Source: Tenodera sinensis
Taxonomy: Eukaryota; Arthropoda; Insecta; Mantodea; Mantidae
Direction of reading: 5' to 3'
Length of the DNA stretch: 64,000 bases
Assembly: GCA_030765045.1 (NCBI GenBank)
Contig: CM060965.1
Location: 146,765,874 to 146,829,873 of the forward strand
Made by a program: the position numbers and the translations under genes. The notes beneath the pieces are model-generated. The model was given only the letters and a program-made list of their open reading frames with translations, did not search any database and had not been told where the DNA came from. Shown piece after piece: positions 1 to 13,584 of this stretch (position 1 is the first letter of the stretch; every line of letters starts with the position of its first letter).

Positions 1-1041
1 GGTGGTTTTGCGGCTTTATCTCTGAACACTATCGGTCACTCCTACTTTTCCCATTCCTTCGTGCTGGGATACGTGTTACTGAAGAACCTAACGACCTCGA
101 CAGCAACTGTTACTTACTCGACTCAGTATTTACCACTTGATGACATAAAAGGTGAGAGCTCATCCTTGACGTGACCTATTCCATCAAATTCTCACTGATG
201 TGGTCTATTTTTTTTCTCCCAACTCAGAAAACTGCTCTTAGCTTCCTTCGGGCTCCAGAGTACTATATAATCTCTAGTTTTCTGTGCTGTTATGATTAAC
301 GTTTAAGCTAACCACGGAAAATCAGGTCATCACCAGCAAAGTTCTATCCTATGGTCAAAAGTTAGCTTAAACATGTGAGATCACAAGACAGGCAACTATA
401 TTTAGTAAGGATACACAGGGTTACGCCATTTAAATGTTACACCAGCTTGTATTCAAAGCAACACTTTTGTTAAAAGGAATTTGCTTAACGTTTTGGTTAT
501 AGAATGCGAAGATAATTTAATTATTTTAATTTAGTCCCGAGTATTACTGTGATACTATGGGTAGCTTCCAGTGGTAACTACAACTTTAACGAGGCCATAA
601 ACTTTTCCCTGGTAAGAACAAAAAAATTCAAGTTGTCACGTATATTTTACTCTAATGCGTTGTGCTTTTTGAAACACTTTTTGCTGTTATACTTGTAGCA
701 CAATTTTGCTTGGTTGATATGACAGTTGTTGTCTGATACGTTTTAGTTAAAGAAATATTTTCTGTAGTACTACATGCATACATACAAAACGTGTATGTTA
801 CCGGTGCTTTACTGTTTAAACTTTCGAGAATGGCTCTTGCTATTATAGGATATCATTTTTATTCTCGGTTAAAAACAAGTATCACAGGTCCCGAATTCAA
901 CTCCCGTGCTCCGGCGGCAAACTTTTTCTTTACTTTCCGTTCTGTATGTGTGCGCGTTTAATGTTTGAAATGTGACCACAGAAGTTAAAGATTTATACAA
1001 GTGAAGTAATCAAAAACATGTGCCGTTTATTTTTAAATATA
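1..1041. other. No recognised feature
   Basis: AT-rich sequence with only short chance reading frames. I see no repeat signature, tRNA-like box or protein resemblance in either strand. Confidence 0.5.
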
Positions 1042-1604
1042 TGTCGGTGGTCGTCAGCAGTGGTGGCAGCAACAAGAGCAAAGGCTCGGGGCCGGTGCTT
1101 GTATCAAAGGTGCTCAAGATCAAGCTGCCCCACCCCACTCATGGCGAGCAAACACGTGGCACAATCAGAGCGGCGGAACCAAAAGAGGTTTTCTAGATTG
1201 TTCGTGAATCGTCTGGCTACCGGCAAGTTCCAGAAAAGACAGACATGAATTAGTCAGTCAGTTACTTTTTAGTTTTCGTTTGTGTTTGTTCAGTCATCGC
1301 GTAGAAGGGAAGTTAGTGAAGCAGTTAATGAATGTTGAGTGATCGTATTGTCGGAGTTAGTTCTTGAGCGAGAGGTGACATTGTTCAACGAGAAGTTGTT
1401 AGGTGTACCGTCGTTGTATGAGAAGTGTTTGTGAGGCAGAGAACAACTGAATGGCACACAAACATGTATAGTAAGGTTACAAGAGGTTACATTATCAGGA
1501 AGGACTATGTTAACTTCAGCAAAAGAAAACTTCATTGTTTGCATTCAGTTAGAATAAAATAAAGGAAAGAACAAAGCATAACTGGACACTTCTCTTTTGT
1601 TACA
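1042..1604 (+). mobile_element. LTR-like repeat, copy 1 (probable solo LTR)
   Basis: This segment is a diverged copy of the one at 13585-14156 in the same orientation. Shared blocks include 'AAAGGCTCGGGGCCGG', 'AGTCAGTCAGTT', 'TTTTTAGTTTT', 'AATGAGTGTTGAGTGA'-like sequence and the block around the AATAAA poly(A) signal (1553-1558). It begins with TGT and ends with TTACA, as LTRs do. Compared with copy 2 it lacks roughly 75 bp that carry the TATA box. No primer-binding site, gag or pol follows, so a solo or orphan LTR is the likeliest reading. The short frame at 1018-1248 lies across its start and is not a gene. The boundaries are my best estimate because no clean target duplication is visible. 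Confidence 0.5.
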
Positions 1605-3819
1605 ATATTTTAAATCGGCAGAAGGATTGCAGTAGCTTTGTTTTTTCTACCGACAACGATATTTTGACATAATTTGAACCTCATCTACGAAATGACGTTC
1701 CTTACCAACAAAAGGGCGATCGAAATGAAATATGATATTTTTATCTTATCTTTTCTTGACATTAATGAGCTGATGCTACTCTTGAAAATCTCTTAAAATA
1801 GAAGTGACTACTTAGGGTTAAGGGGAGCAACTTCTCACATTTTGTAACCACTGTTTGTGTTTTCTCGAACCGTGTGAGGGGAAATGTGCAATAGCAGACT
1901 TCAAGTCAATATTTCTTTTAGGGGGAACCATGACATTAAGAAAACTTTAGACTCCAAAGTTTATCCTGGAAGTGCAAGATTCAGCAGACTCACAATCGAC
2001 CACTCCTTGATAGCACAGGCATCCCCGAATCCCTTGACTGTACAATCAACAAATATTGGCAGTTCAATTACTCAATTAATTGGATTTCAAAGTAGATTAC
2101 GATCTGTCCCATGTTTATTGGTCGATGCAGGGGACTAATACAGGCTCTGTCAGCAAACTAACCTTCATGACGCAAATACCATTAGACGTAGTAATGTAGC
2201 ACACCCATGAATCTTCAGTTATTCCTTTTGAACACAGAAATTAGTTTGTGAATGCGTAATCAAGCTTCCTCAAATTCCGACGTCTCATTCAAAATGTCAG
2301 TGAACTGCTGAAAGCATTGCTTTGTATCCCCACAAAAGTTCAGTAGTAGGAATATGTGAAATATTAGCCTTATAGGACTGGCTTTCCCATAAATTGAAGG
2401 GGTGAGCAAATGTGCGGTTCTGGATCTAACTTTTATAAACTTTCAGAATAAAAAATTACGGACGAAGATGTGTTTTAAACATCTATGTTATTTTAAGACG
2501 TATGGAGAAGAAATTTCCTCAATGTATGCAGTATACGTTTTCTTAAGTCATATTTATGCTATTACGTTTTCTAAGGAGACATAGATATTTATTTGTATAT
2601 GCATTACTCCGTACGATGACCATTTTCAGATATTTTATATTACTGAAACCGTAGATGAAGGCATATGAAATTAAGCTTAACAAGCTGAAACAACGGCACC
2701 GTACAAAGGGCCGGGCAATGCCTTTCAGGGTGGTGCAGGTTGTTGAAAAGCGTTTAACCCTTTAATTGGCAAATTGTTTTGCTATAGAATCCCAGCAACT
2801 GCAGTCAAGGAAAGGTGGTAAGGGAGGGCCCAAGTAAAATAATCGGTTTAATGGCACGCTTGGTAACAGACGGGATTACGTTTGACTGTAATTGCATGGA
2901 CTTTGCTTCTTTTCTAAAAATAACACCCTGCAAATCCTGAATTCTATTTATTTAGTTTAGCATGACAAAATTAAAAAGAGATAGGCAAGATACATTGCCA
3001 ATTAAACCGTTAAAGCCTACAACTGAACACCTATAGGTCACAATTTTGATACCGGCGTGACTAATATAAGTTTACAATTTTTATTACCGGTCAGCGCAAT
3101 TTGGACATCAATGAAACAAGGATAACTACAAACGATTGTCAGGGTCAGTGCATAGGGATTGAGCGGCAAGTATAGACAAACAACTATCAATGCAAGGTAG
3201 CACTCTACGTACTGTCCAGGTTTTTAAGGTAAAATTGGCACTTTTCTTCGCATCCTTATTTTACTGTGATATTTCTCAAGTGAAGTAATTTATACACTTA
3301 AAAATATATGTATATTTTCAAATAAAAATACTTCCGTACTGTGTCACAGACTTTCAACTCATTTATAGCCATATTATTTATAACAGATGTTCATTATAAA
3401 ACACGTGTTCAGTGTCCTAAGTCTTTTTATTGGTCTATTTTTTTTCATAGTTAATTTTTATGCTATCATGCTTTCAGAATTAATAGTATAGTGCAATACA
3501 ATACATGACACATGATATTTTCAATTACTTTTACTGTCACTTTATTTCCGTTAAAATTGAACCACAAGAAACAGTTCTCTAGTTTATCGATAACACAATC
3601 AACACTTCGTCGTGATCTTACAACTCTCAGCTGTTCCGCCCTCTCGTAATTTTGACACGTATTTCACTGTCATTCAGTTCTACTTCTCAATCTAATAAAC
3701 AGCTGGCTTAAAAATCATACTCACTAAAATTGTTTCCCACAACAAAAAAATTTGATGCGACGATTAAATGTCCAGAACTGTCTGATGACACACACTCAAA
3801 TTTCTCTCAACGACTGCAC

Positions 3820-3822
<3 letters not shown>
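1605..3822. other. No recognised feature
   Basis: AT-rich sequence with short frames only. No element, RNA gene or coding similarity recognised. Confidence 0.45.

Positions 3823-3880
<58 letters not shown>
3823..3880. repeat. (CA)n microsatellite
   Basis: An uninterrupted CA dinucleotide run of about 58 bp. The His/Thr frames across it are artefacts. Confidence 0.95.
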
Positions 3881-3882
<2 letters not shown>

Positions 3883-4635
3883 AAAACTGTTAAGAGCAGT
3901 CTCGTTCAACACAAAACGATTCCGCAGAACTGCACTCTCTGGACTCTATAAGTGAGAATGACGTAGCACGGATTTTTCTCGAAATTTATCTTTTCATAAA
4001 CGACCACGGCCAACAAACAGTTTTCTCGAACAATCTGGAATAATCTGTCTTTTTTCCGGCCCCTCAATTGTTACGTTGTGTACTCACTGCAACGTGAGGG
4101 AGATTGACCTCAAGCATAGATGGGGTGAACTGACTTAATGAGTCACTTCTTCTACCTCCTTCACTGCCTCACAGTGGTTAGCTAACAGGCCACACCTCCC
4201 GCTATTGTCTGTCTACCTCAGAAAACCGACTAATCCAAATTGTGTCAATAAGTAGAGAGGGTAAAACTCAATGGCATCCCTGTAACTCCTATTCCTCAAG
4301 TCTGACCTTGAGTGTGTTTGATGGCGGCCGGCGACCGGCGTCACAATATTTTCTAAAAGGAAATCTCCTCCAGTATTTATTAAACACGGTCTATTAAGAG
4401 AAGGTGAATTCGAGGTTATATGATGTAATGTGGCCAAAGCGTAGGTCAACACTTGTGCAACTCATGTATTTTGTTAATCTCAGGTGGACTGTTTCTCTTT
4501 AATTAATTACACACAATTCGGTATATCCATGGGATGTGTATAACTGCAACGCGGCAGGACCCACTCTCGTACTGTAAACAGTACATACTACAGGTCTCTA
4601 GAATACAGTTAATCTGAAACCACCTGTCTCTCAAC

Positions 4636-4867
4636 CAGCCTGTGTGGTATGGTGGTAGCGCGCCTGCTTCACATTCAGGAGTTATCGAGTTCGAATCTCG
4701 GTTAGGGCGAGTTATTCGAATAAGTGGTTTTCCCTTATCCTGAGAGGACGACCATTGGGTGACTTTAAGCTCTATGGATCTATGGTTCATTTGAGCATCA
4801 TTTTACCCATTGTCATGTATTCATCGTTCGATATGACATCACGTTGTAGGACGTTAATAAATAAAAA
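4636..4867 (+). mobile_element. tRNA-derived SINE
   Basis: A tRNA-like head has an A-box-like segment (GTATGGTGGTAGCGCG) followed by a B box (GAGTTCGAATC, 4687-4697). An unrelated body follows and the unit ends in an AATAAATAAAAA tail near 4855-4867. The absence of a full cloverleaf and the attached body argue for a pol III-derived SINE rather than a working tRNA gene. The body differs from those of the SINEs near 28.4 and 30.9 kb. Confidence 0.6.
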
Positions 4868-5124
4868 TGGTCCCTCTCCTATCGGTGTCCAAGATTCGCT
4901 TCCTGGTTATTACACTGGGAACAATACTTAAGGTGGGTTCAAATGGAGACAATGAATTTTATTTAAGTGTGCTTAAGAGCGACAGCCCCATGTCAGCAGT
5001 TTTACTGGGATCTCGTAGAACTTCTGCCGTCACATAGGTAGCGCTGATATTATCCTAACAATTGAGAGAGTCATTAATAGAGAAATTATTTTAAATATTC
5101 TTTGTTACACACTACATGGACTTT

Positions 5125-5310
5125 TAGTTGTATTTTATTTATTTCCCTCCTCTTCCTTATCTCCGCGATTTATTTTACAGTGCATTTTCTGTTTGTCACG
5201 CATATGCACAATACATAAACACACATGCCCGAGGTGGGACTTGAACCGCAACACTCTACGTGGAGGAGTGCCAAACACATATGTTGTAACACACCTACGA
5301 GGGTTGTTTT
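5125..5310 (-). mobile_element. tRNA-derived SINE relic
   Basis: On the minus strand a B-box-like GGTTCAAGTCCC lies at 5236-5247. It is preceded by a degraded A-box region and followed by an A-rich tail (AAATAAATAAAATA) that reads on the plus strand around 5133-5147 as its complement. The head is eroded, so this is an old copy. Confidence 0.45.
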
Positions 5311-5320
5311 CAAACTACAA

Positions 5321-7254
5321 GTAACAGAAATAGTACTCTGTGATACAAGTGCGATAAGTGCATCTATGGATGACGAGGATACTACATAAAATTCTACATT
5401 TCACTTAGCGCATGCGTATTGTATGCCATTGTTTTTCCACAGTAGTGTATAATAAGAATGATACGCTAAAATACAAATAATCAGGACCAGCTGTTAAACA
5501 GTAGCAAGGTCGCCAACATTAACCTTGGTGACAAATTGGGGATTGATTTTCCACGCCTGATTGTTGACCTTATAACTCTCATGGCCTTACAACTCGTAAT
5601 TAACTGCTGTGTGAATTAAATCGTAAATAAATATTCAAAAATCAAAGGAAAGTAAGGAACCCTGCAAGATTTAAATGGTAGCATTGAACTACCAAATATG
5701 ATTATATTAAAAAGATAAGTATACAGAAAGTTACAGAAGTTAATAAATTCATGTTTGCATTTGCAGTAAAGTTTAAAAAAAAATAGCGCAGTTAGTTTAG
5801 GTTATTAGCAGCAAGTGAAGAAAATTCAACTTTCCACAATCACACCATTAACGGGAAAAATGTGAAAAATACTGTGGTCGAACAATGGATTCTACTCAAA
5901 GTGTAAAAGCGGAATATTGAAATATTTCAGATTACAGTTAGATAATATCTTAGAATAAAAACCCTGTAAGCAACAAACTTGCCTCTAATTACGCCGCAAT
6001 TGAATATTGAACTGTTTTAATGACTTAAAAATGTAGTAAAAACTTCTAATTGGCATATTTAATTTATACTCATATGCTTTTGAACTGCAATAGCTATAAT
6101 CTTTACTATTCTTTCTACATATCCCATAACAGTTATACGAGTACTTAATCAGAAATGTACTATTCGTACATAATTTTTACATAGCATAGGACATTCAATG
6201 ACTAAAAAGCCCCGTTTTCTTATTTGTTTGAAATTCCTTCCTGGCCTATTGCTAGACGATTTATAAAGAAACGCGGCACTTGTTTTAGCCATTGCACAAA
6301 TATCAATTTGCATAAACTGTACTTCAGTGCATATAGGATTACGTGTATATCTTTCTTATGCATACCTGAATTTAACAGCATTTTAGAAATATTGCTTAGT
6401 ACTCCAATATTTACCGAAGAAGTTACATCTGCACTAGCATGTGAGAATGTCATTCTGGAAGTTCCGGATTCAGTTCCTAAGTACTGCCCACACCAAACTT
6501 AGATTTTTCATGGCTTTCCCTGGTTGGTGAAGACTGGGATGTTTTTTTATCTAACGCGATTTACGTTCCTTCATTTCTTTGTCGTTCGGTTTCTTTATCA
6601 TATTTTAGATGTGTTTTTAGGTTTTGTGGCGAGTGATGCCAGAAAGATGACGCAAATGGCTGGTCCAGGGTGCTCCCCATATACACAAGAAGGCTGCCTG
6701 GTTGCCCAAGTTATTCATCGCCTCTCTCAGCTACTCCACTAAGTGGATGGGTTGGATTTTTGAGGTAGAAAATGTTTGACTTCCGCGCGTATCTGTGGCC
6801 TGTCTGCCTTCGGCATCTAGCCACCTCTAGAAAGTATAGGTCAACAGATTACTCTAATTCCCTAACAGAGTTAGATTGGTTGTCCATTCACGTGATATAC
6901 AGAAAACCGGATAGATTTATGGTTCTAGTCTACCAAGGACACAATGATTTTAGCAAACGATACTCATGCACACGCTTAGGTCAGGGTTGTAAACATATTT
7001 CGGCGAGAGCTACTTTACTGTGTTCATTTACACTTCATGTTTGTTGACAGTACAGGAGACCGGGAAGGGTGCGGTGCCACACCGCTACAGTAACCTGTTT
7101 GTAGGGCGACGCGACTGTACCGCCCTACCCAACGTTTGCTATGTCACAAAACCTCCCTGCAAAGTTAACTTACATGCAACCGGGATTGAAACCTACTCAT
7201 GTAGATATATAACATATCTATAATTAAATAGATGATTGAAAAGAGAAAATATTA
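5321..7254. other. No recognised feature
   Basis: Mostly AT-rich sequence, with a moderately GC-richer patch at 6650-7180. Frames of 70-92 codons occur, but none resembles a known protein. A GGGATTGAAAC motif near 7180 resembles a B box without an A box. Confidence 0.4.
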
Positions 7255-8045
7255 CATTTTCTGGCGTTCAATGTGTGTCCTGATATTGAAACGGCTTTTG
7301 ATAGGGGAAGATTAGAAAAAATTATGGAATGTGGCAGAGAATGGAGGACATCCAAAAGATTTAATTAACTCCATTGCAATGTTATATAATGAAAAAATAC
7401 TAATGGTAAAGGAATAAATAGTTTCATAAGTAGGTATATTTTAAGACAAAGGGTACAGTTTAGGACCCACTCTGTTAAGGAGGAATGAGTAAAACTCGAT
7501 CAAAAAACAAACCTTGGTGTATTGCTAAATATACAACATATAGGAAACTGAAAATAATCGCCATAAATCGATACATACATTAAATGTAGGTATATGAATG
7601 ATTGTGAGAAAATAAACCGAAAGAGAGGTCAGTTATAGAAAAACAGCAAAAGTTGTAATACAAAATGTTAATTATCCTGTCAGTGATATAACTTATGGAT
7701 ATCTACAATAACAGTATAGGTAACAAGTTACGTAAGTATCAAAATATGCAGGACTTAGTAAGGAAAATGTTTAAAAACACAACAAATAAATGCTTTTTAA
7801 ATTTTGCAATAATATAGCAGTCATGGTAATACTTCATGGGAGGGTAAAGTAGAGACTATAAGACAAAAAGTGGAAGTCATATTCAGGCAACAGAAATGAA
7901 AATATTTCTATTTGTCAGGGAAGTAACAAGGTCGGGTTGGTTTACAATGAGGAAATAAGGAGATTTACTGATTAGCCCAAGAGGAGAAGTTGTAGAACAA
8001 CATAAGCAAAAAAATGGAAATGTGATATTAACAGAATTAATGCAT
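7255..8045 (+). pseudogene. RTE-type non-LTR retrotransposon reverse transcriptase relic
   Basis: Broken pieces of an RTE-clade reverse transcriptase can be read on the plus strand. Near 7278-7330 the frame gives DIETAFDRGRLEKIMECG, which matches RT motif A (D-x-x-x-A-F-D). Near 7880-8035 it gives IQATEMKIFLFVREVTR followed by a WKCDIN-like stretch, which corresponds to the conserved C-terminal segment of this clade (usually E-M-K-F-L-R-S-V-x-G-x-T-R). The YADD region is not recognisable and many stops and frameshifts intervene. It is a dead, partly deleted copy. Its sequence differs from the other RTE relics in the window, so at least two subfamilies are present. Confidence 0.6.
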
Positions 8046-8729
8046 GCGGGCTATCTTGGAGTGTTTGCTTGACACCAAATTATTCTGGCCTTCCACATCT
8101 CTCACATAGCAACACCTGCCAACAGCAGACGTATCAAACTGTATTCATTAACAAACGTTCAAACGTTGGTCTTGAACGTTCAGCTCTGTTATCCGGATCC
8201 TAAATATGTCCACTTATTTCATACACTGCTCCTTATGGAGTACACCCAGCAAAATACATATTCGTGGTCTATAAGCTGTACAATACAAATTCCTTCGAAA
8301 GTTACCAATGCCCCCTGATATGTAAGAAACAAGCAACTTCACTATGAGTGTGAATAATTTAGAACGCACTGTAGATCATTTTTCAACAAGCTACTCACAG
8401 TTCCTGGAGCTCTTACATTCAGTGTTGGTATCAGAACTCATCACAGAGCTAGACTTGAAAGAAAGTGACCACATAAATTGGTCCTCAGTAGCGTACCTTT
8501 ACACCTCTATTATTAATTTTCGCGGTATTTATTTTCGTTTGCCAACAATAATTCTTGTATTTTTATAATGCTTATATTTGTAAATGTGTTAAATGTTATT
8601 CATGTCTAATCTTTGCACATTTTTACAGTTAGTTAACGTTAGAAGAGCCTTGAGCCAACATCAGAAATGCTGTAAGTCATGTATAACAATCAATGTTGGT
8701 AGGTCAAAAAGAAATTTAAAAACTGATGT

Positions 8730-9010
8730 GTTGCACTCCCATAACTTTCTCTACTCTTGTACTAACTATTCTTACTAATTTGTGTTCCTTTATCTTCTTC
8801 ATGTTAATTGAGATAAACGTTTACTTATTAGCAATTTTCTTATAGGTGCAAGGGGAATATGGGAGTACAGTAGGCTTTAAGCGATAATCAGATATCTCTA
8901 TGTGAAGGCTTTGAAATTCCGTTGTATTTGCACGGCCAAGATATAAAAAAGTGAATAATTACCATCCATTTGAGAAAACTATTAGTATTGCAAAACTTAT
9001 AAATAACAAG
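8730..9010 (+). repeat. Dispersed repeat family R, copy A
   Basis: The segment shares a series of ordered blocks with 15112-15500, 39020-39330 and (inverted) 40440-40800. Examples are TTGCACTCCCATAACTTTCT, GCAAGGGGAATATGGGA, TAGGCTTTAAGCG, TTGAAATTCC and GGCCAAGATATA. The family encodes nothing I recognise. It is described further in the findings. Confidence 0.6.
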
Positions 9011-9049
9011 AAGTATCTCCGAAATGGTTAAAAAAAGACAGCAAGATAA

Positions 9050-9520
9050 GTCTCTTATGAGGCAACAACAATGGAATGAGGAACAAGTGACTTCTCAATG
9101 GCCTAAAAGGCCATGAGAAGAGATGCCACATGGAGAAGAGGGATATTATGTAACCCAGTTTTAAGAGCTATAGGTACTAGATGACAGATGACCATTTTGT
9201 GGCGATATTGATACAGTCAAACATGCTGTGATTATTTGCGCGAGATGGACTCCTGCGAGGAACACACTGGAACAATACCTAGGAACAGTCTTCAATGCAA
9301 ATAATACTCTATGAAAAAGATAATTGGGAACATATTTTAAAAATAACCACCCATATACTTAAGGATAAATCGGACGGTTTAAAATGAGACAAGTACAAGG
9401 GAAGGCGTCCTTCGATGTTATGTTTGGATGGTTCCGAATAACGTTAGTTTCAAGAGAGCCCCTTGGTACGGTTAGCTAAAACGCAGCTACGTCCCCGCTA
9501 TAAAAATAATAATAAAATAA
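9050..9520 (+). pseudogene. R1-like non-LTR retrotransposon ORF2 C-terminus relic, copy 1
   Basis: Conceptual translation around 9180-9300 gives a C-G-D-I-D-T-V-K-H-A-V-I-I-C-A-R-W core. This matches the C-x2-C...H...C zinc-finger-like tail that follows reverse transcriptase in R1/Tad-type elements (typically C-x2-C-G-x-x-D-T-x-E-H-x-x-x-x-C-P-R-W). Downstream WTPARNTLEQYLG and ITTHILKDKSD-like pieces match, residue by residue, the second copy on the minus strand at 26115-26530. Stops and frameshifts break the frame. An A-rich tail (ATAAAAATAATAATAAAATA) follows at about 9500-9520 and probably marks the 3' end. The element is 5' truncated. Confidence 0.6.
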
Positions 9521-9524
9521 AAGA

Positions 9525-12030
9525 AACAAAAAGGCACACTAGCAAGCCATCCACGTCCCTGAAGAAACTCCATCGTCCAGCCGCAACGCACCAATTACCG
9601 TACCCCTGAAACAAGAAAATGGAACAGATGAACGTAATTGATGCACAGAAAATTCATAGTAGAATAGGAAACTTCCTTAACATTCGCCCACCAAGATGAG
9701 ACAGCAAACGAATCCGGGACTTTCCGAATCCGCTCTTGTGTATAAAGAGCTGTGTCCCTGTCTGAAACACACGAACGTTCTCACCAAAAGTGACAACCAG
9801 TCCTACAGAAATTGACTCTGCGGATGACAATGTTGTTTCCGTTTCGTTTTGTGAACAACGGGAAGTCATGCACTTTTCAGTGGAAATCACAACTGCCGAA
9901 TCGAAGCAATCTCTCTCCTTTACTGAACAGCTAAACTCGTAAAGCAAGTACCCATCTTACAGTCGATGTTAGTCACATGGCTATCTCCATAACCCTTCGT
10001 TTGAATATTTCATTACCAGGGGCAATTCTTATTCCTCATTCCATTTGCCAGCTGTTGCATTATGCATTATGCTTTTTGTATGGAAGGTGAGACAGAACAA
10101 GTGCTATGAAGACCACTTTCCGGTTTTTATCGGCGCTCTCATTCTCTGAAACCGGACGTCGGAAACCAGAAAACGTTCATTTGTTTGTGGTTCAGTAGCT
10201 CCGTGTGAAACAGAAGCTGGAGTTAATTAACGCTACACCAGAAAGTTCGATATATCCGTACACATGCGAACTTGTATATTCAATTTACTGCCGTCCTGAT
10301 AACAGCCAGACACACAGCGTTTCAAACACACAACTGTAACAAGAATCACTTCAGGAAATTGTATATTCATAAAAATAATAAAATACTGTATTTGAATAGG
10401 AATTTTCAATAGGCCACAGCGTGCTTTGTAATCCACCGAATATTGCATTATACAACGGATATGAAACAAATTACTAAAAGGGATAGGTATAAAGATTCTA
10501 AGCTATCTGTTATAATCTCCACTTGACAATATTCAATTGTTTTACATCTCTTCCTGTCCCCTCCAAGCTATACATGCAGAGGGATCGTTGAATTAAAAAC
10601 CACTTCGCATACATAAACGTATTTTCTACCCATTACTATGTGTTATAAGACCACGATATGAATGCACTTGAAGGAAGGCGCCACAGGCTTGTTTACTATC
10701 TTAAGTCTAGGGATCTGCGGGGAGCGAGGGAAAGGTGATACAACGAAAACCTGCTGATGTCTTAACATTAACAATTATTTATCCTTTCTTTCCCGGCACA
10801 ATAAATATTAACAAGAGCATCATCAAAGGCAACATTTTTGGTAATAACTATTGAAAAATTCGCATTAATAATTTAAGTTAGCGGTGTTTTCTGTTGAATA
10901 TTGTACTAAAAATTCGCATTAATTTTGCACAAATGTTTGGGTAAAATTAATACAAATAGACATTACTGAAATTAAAATTAACAGGTAAGTAATGTTACTG
11001 TCAAGTTATTGTTCAAAATTTCTCCAAATTGAAACATCTATTTTATTATTAGCTTGACGCGAATCCCTACATATCATGCATCAGACATCAATGTCATTGC
11101 CATCAATCTGCATCACCAAATGGCAACATACAACAAGTTTTATTTTTCATTTCCCTTCTTTCTGCTACAACTAAGTTATATGTAGAAAAACATCTCTCGT
11201 CAGCATTTGAATCTGATAACCAGACATTGAAAGGAGTTTCCATAGAAAAGGTCGTAACATTCACCTTTTGCTTTGAGTGCTGTATCAAATTTGTTACTAT
11301 GGCTAAACTGTTCAACAATGACACAGAGTTCTCTGCACTTTAAGTTTATTGCGGCGTCTTTGATAACGCGGAATGTGACCTTGTAAGATAACCTTTTACT
11401 GTAGCCTCACCGATTGCGTTGTCGGGAAACTTTCTTTGTTTCTGCCAATCATATTTATTTTGTAGTATTGTTAGGAGTTGATCTCAAAAGAAGTCGGATT
11501 ATTGAATTCGTAAGAATTAAATGCGAATTCTTTCGTTGTTATTAAAATCAAAACATAAACACCAGAAACAATGAATCCATGGTTAAAAACATATTTCTAA
11601 ACAAAATTTAAAAAAAAAAGTTATACGATACGTTAACGCATGAAACAAAGCAACTATGATCATACTTTCAGTAATATCGCTAACGAATTGTGTTTATCAG
11701 TCTCTAGAAACCGTACGATATAATATAGTGGCAACACTGGCACTGCTTACAGTCCAACTGTCTTGTAGATAGTAATTTTGAACTGCTGGTATTACTCTGT
11801 TTACATCGTTAGCACGCCTCATTGCAAGCATCTTGGTACTGGTGATGTTTTCTTTACGCAACTGTACTTCCGAAACTCTGCCTACTTGTAATGTATATGT
11901 TTAGTTACTCTTCTCACCGAGTGCACTCATATCGTGGCTGCTAGTAATAAAGATTCCGTAAGCATTAATACAAAATTTAAGTTTTTGTCTAATTAAATCA
12001 TTTGCACGAATATATGTTTGTATTTGTTTC
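9525..12030. other. No recognised feature
   Basis: AT-rich sequence. Frames of 97 codons (minus, 9654-9947), 78 codons (minus, 10233-10469) and 73 codons (minus, 11103-11324) are present but resemble nothing known to me. The motif AAATTCGCATTAAT occurs twice (near 10857 and 10910). Confidence 0.4.
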
Positions 12031-12034
12031 AATT

Positions 12035-12200
12035 ACACTATTGCTCTGTCGGTAGAGCACCTGCCTGCGCTACAAGGGGTCGCGGATTCGATTCCCGGCT
12101 GGGAGGGTGGGAATGTTTCTTCCTCTAGGATTATTCCCCATCCTCTCAAGAGTCTGAAAGTATGAAATATGAAGCATGGATATGTGTGTGCGTGTATGAT
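12035..12200 (+). mobile_element. tRNA-derived SINE
   Basis: A clear tRNA-like head is present: A box in CTCTGTCGGTAGAGCACC (12044-12061) and B box GGATTCGATTCC (12083-12094), the normal distance apart. The 3' part of a tRNA acceptor stem does not pair, and a non-tRNA body follows. A SINE head is therefore more likely than a functional tRNA. Confidence 0.55.
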
Positions 12201-13399
12201 TTTTTAAAAACTTTTACATTGAAGTAATATATACCCAAAGTTCGAAACCTTTGTTAAGCGAATGAACACCATTGCTGTTGAGCTATTGACCCAAGAGGCT
12301 AAAAGCTACACAGAAATGGAACATTAAAACTATATATTATTCCCGCGTTTTTATAAGCGGAATGCTAAGGGCTTCTTCTCACTAAGAGCACTAATAATAT
12401 TTGTGTTCAATTATTCTACATCGCTTTTAGCATTAGTTTTATCAAAACCCTGTAAAGTTAATAACACTTCACAGTAACAGTGGTATATAATAGTTATTTA
12501 TGTAACTATAATAGTGTATAATCTGACTGATTGTGACGCGAGCATATGTAATTTTTACGAGTATCACATTGTAAAGATTTATACAATCCTAGCATTAAAC
12601 TGCGTAAACTAGCTAATAAATTTATTAAATGTAAAATTATAAAATATCAGAGATCACAGATGGATGGTGTAATATGGTTGCTAAGGAGATGAAAATGAAA
12701 GGTTATAATAAAACTATAGAAAACGTGGACTGTATTTCGCTTGACGTTTTGAATCAAACCAAGAATCCTAAGCGTTTATTAATTCAGAGTACATCAAAAG
12801 ATATTTATGAAAAAATATGAACAGTTTTGTGGATGGAGAGACGAAAAACGGCATTTTAAGGTTTTCCTGCGGGCACATTGGAGAAAATTATATTGTTGTG
12901 GTGGTGATGACGTGGTTACTGTCTTGTTGCTATGTTAATTATATTATTAATTTTCTGGCAGTGGTGACAGAAAAGGATAGTTTTTCACGATTTATGTGAA
13001 ATAATCTGTTTCAATACTAGGATTGCAGAAACATGTTTTCTAGCCATTGCTAGGAAATAAAGATTTCATGTAATAGAAATGCAAAAACAGTTTTGTGTAT
13101 ATTTACATTATTTGCACTATATATTTGCTGTATTTGTTTGAATTACATTATTCCCATGTTTTTATAAGTTTCCTTTCACCAATACTGATGATATTTGTAA
13201 TCAAATAACAATGTTATCAAGACCTACAAAATTATAACACTTCACAGTAACAGTGATGTATAAACATACATGTTATTAGCGATGGCGGAATACAAGCTAA
13301 ATATTGCCTCACGTTTTAGTATGTAAGCTCAAATTGATAGTGTAGTATACTTCTTACCATTCCGTGCTTATTAAGAGAATTGCAGAGCTCGGAGTGTTC

Positions 13400-13572
13400 A
13401 TCTTGTTGTCTCCATATGGAACATAAATGACGCACCATATGCTTATGCATGTGCATAAATTATAGCTAGTGCAAGTTGAGCTACTACAGCGTCAAGTTCA
13501 AAGATTTACCACGGTAATCGAACCCATGACCTTCCGATAGCGCGTTACCGCCTGAACTATTCCGCTCGGTAT
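13400..13572 (-). mobile_element. tRNA-derived SINE relic
   Basis: On the minus strand a degenerate A box (TAGTTCAGGCGGTA, complement of 13546-13559) is followed by the B box GGGTTCGATTA (complement of 13515-13525). It ends just before the LTR-like repeat at 13585. Confidence 0.5.
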
Positions 13573-13584
13573 ACAAATAGGCGC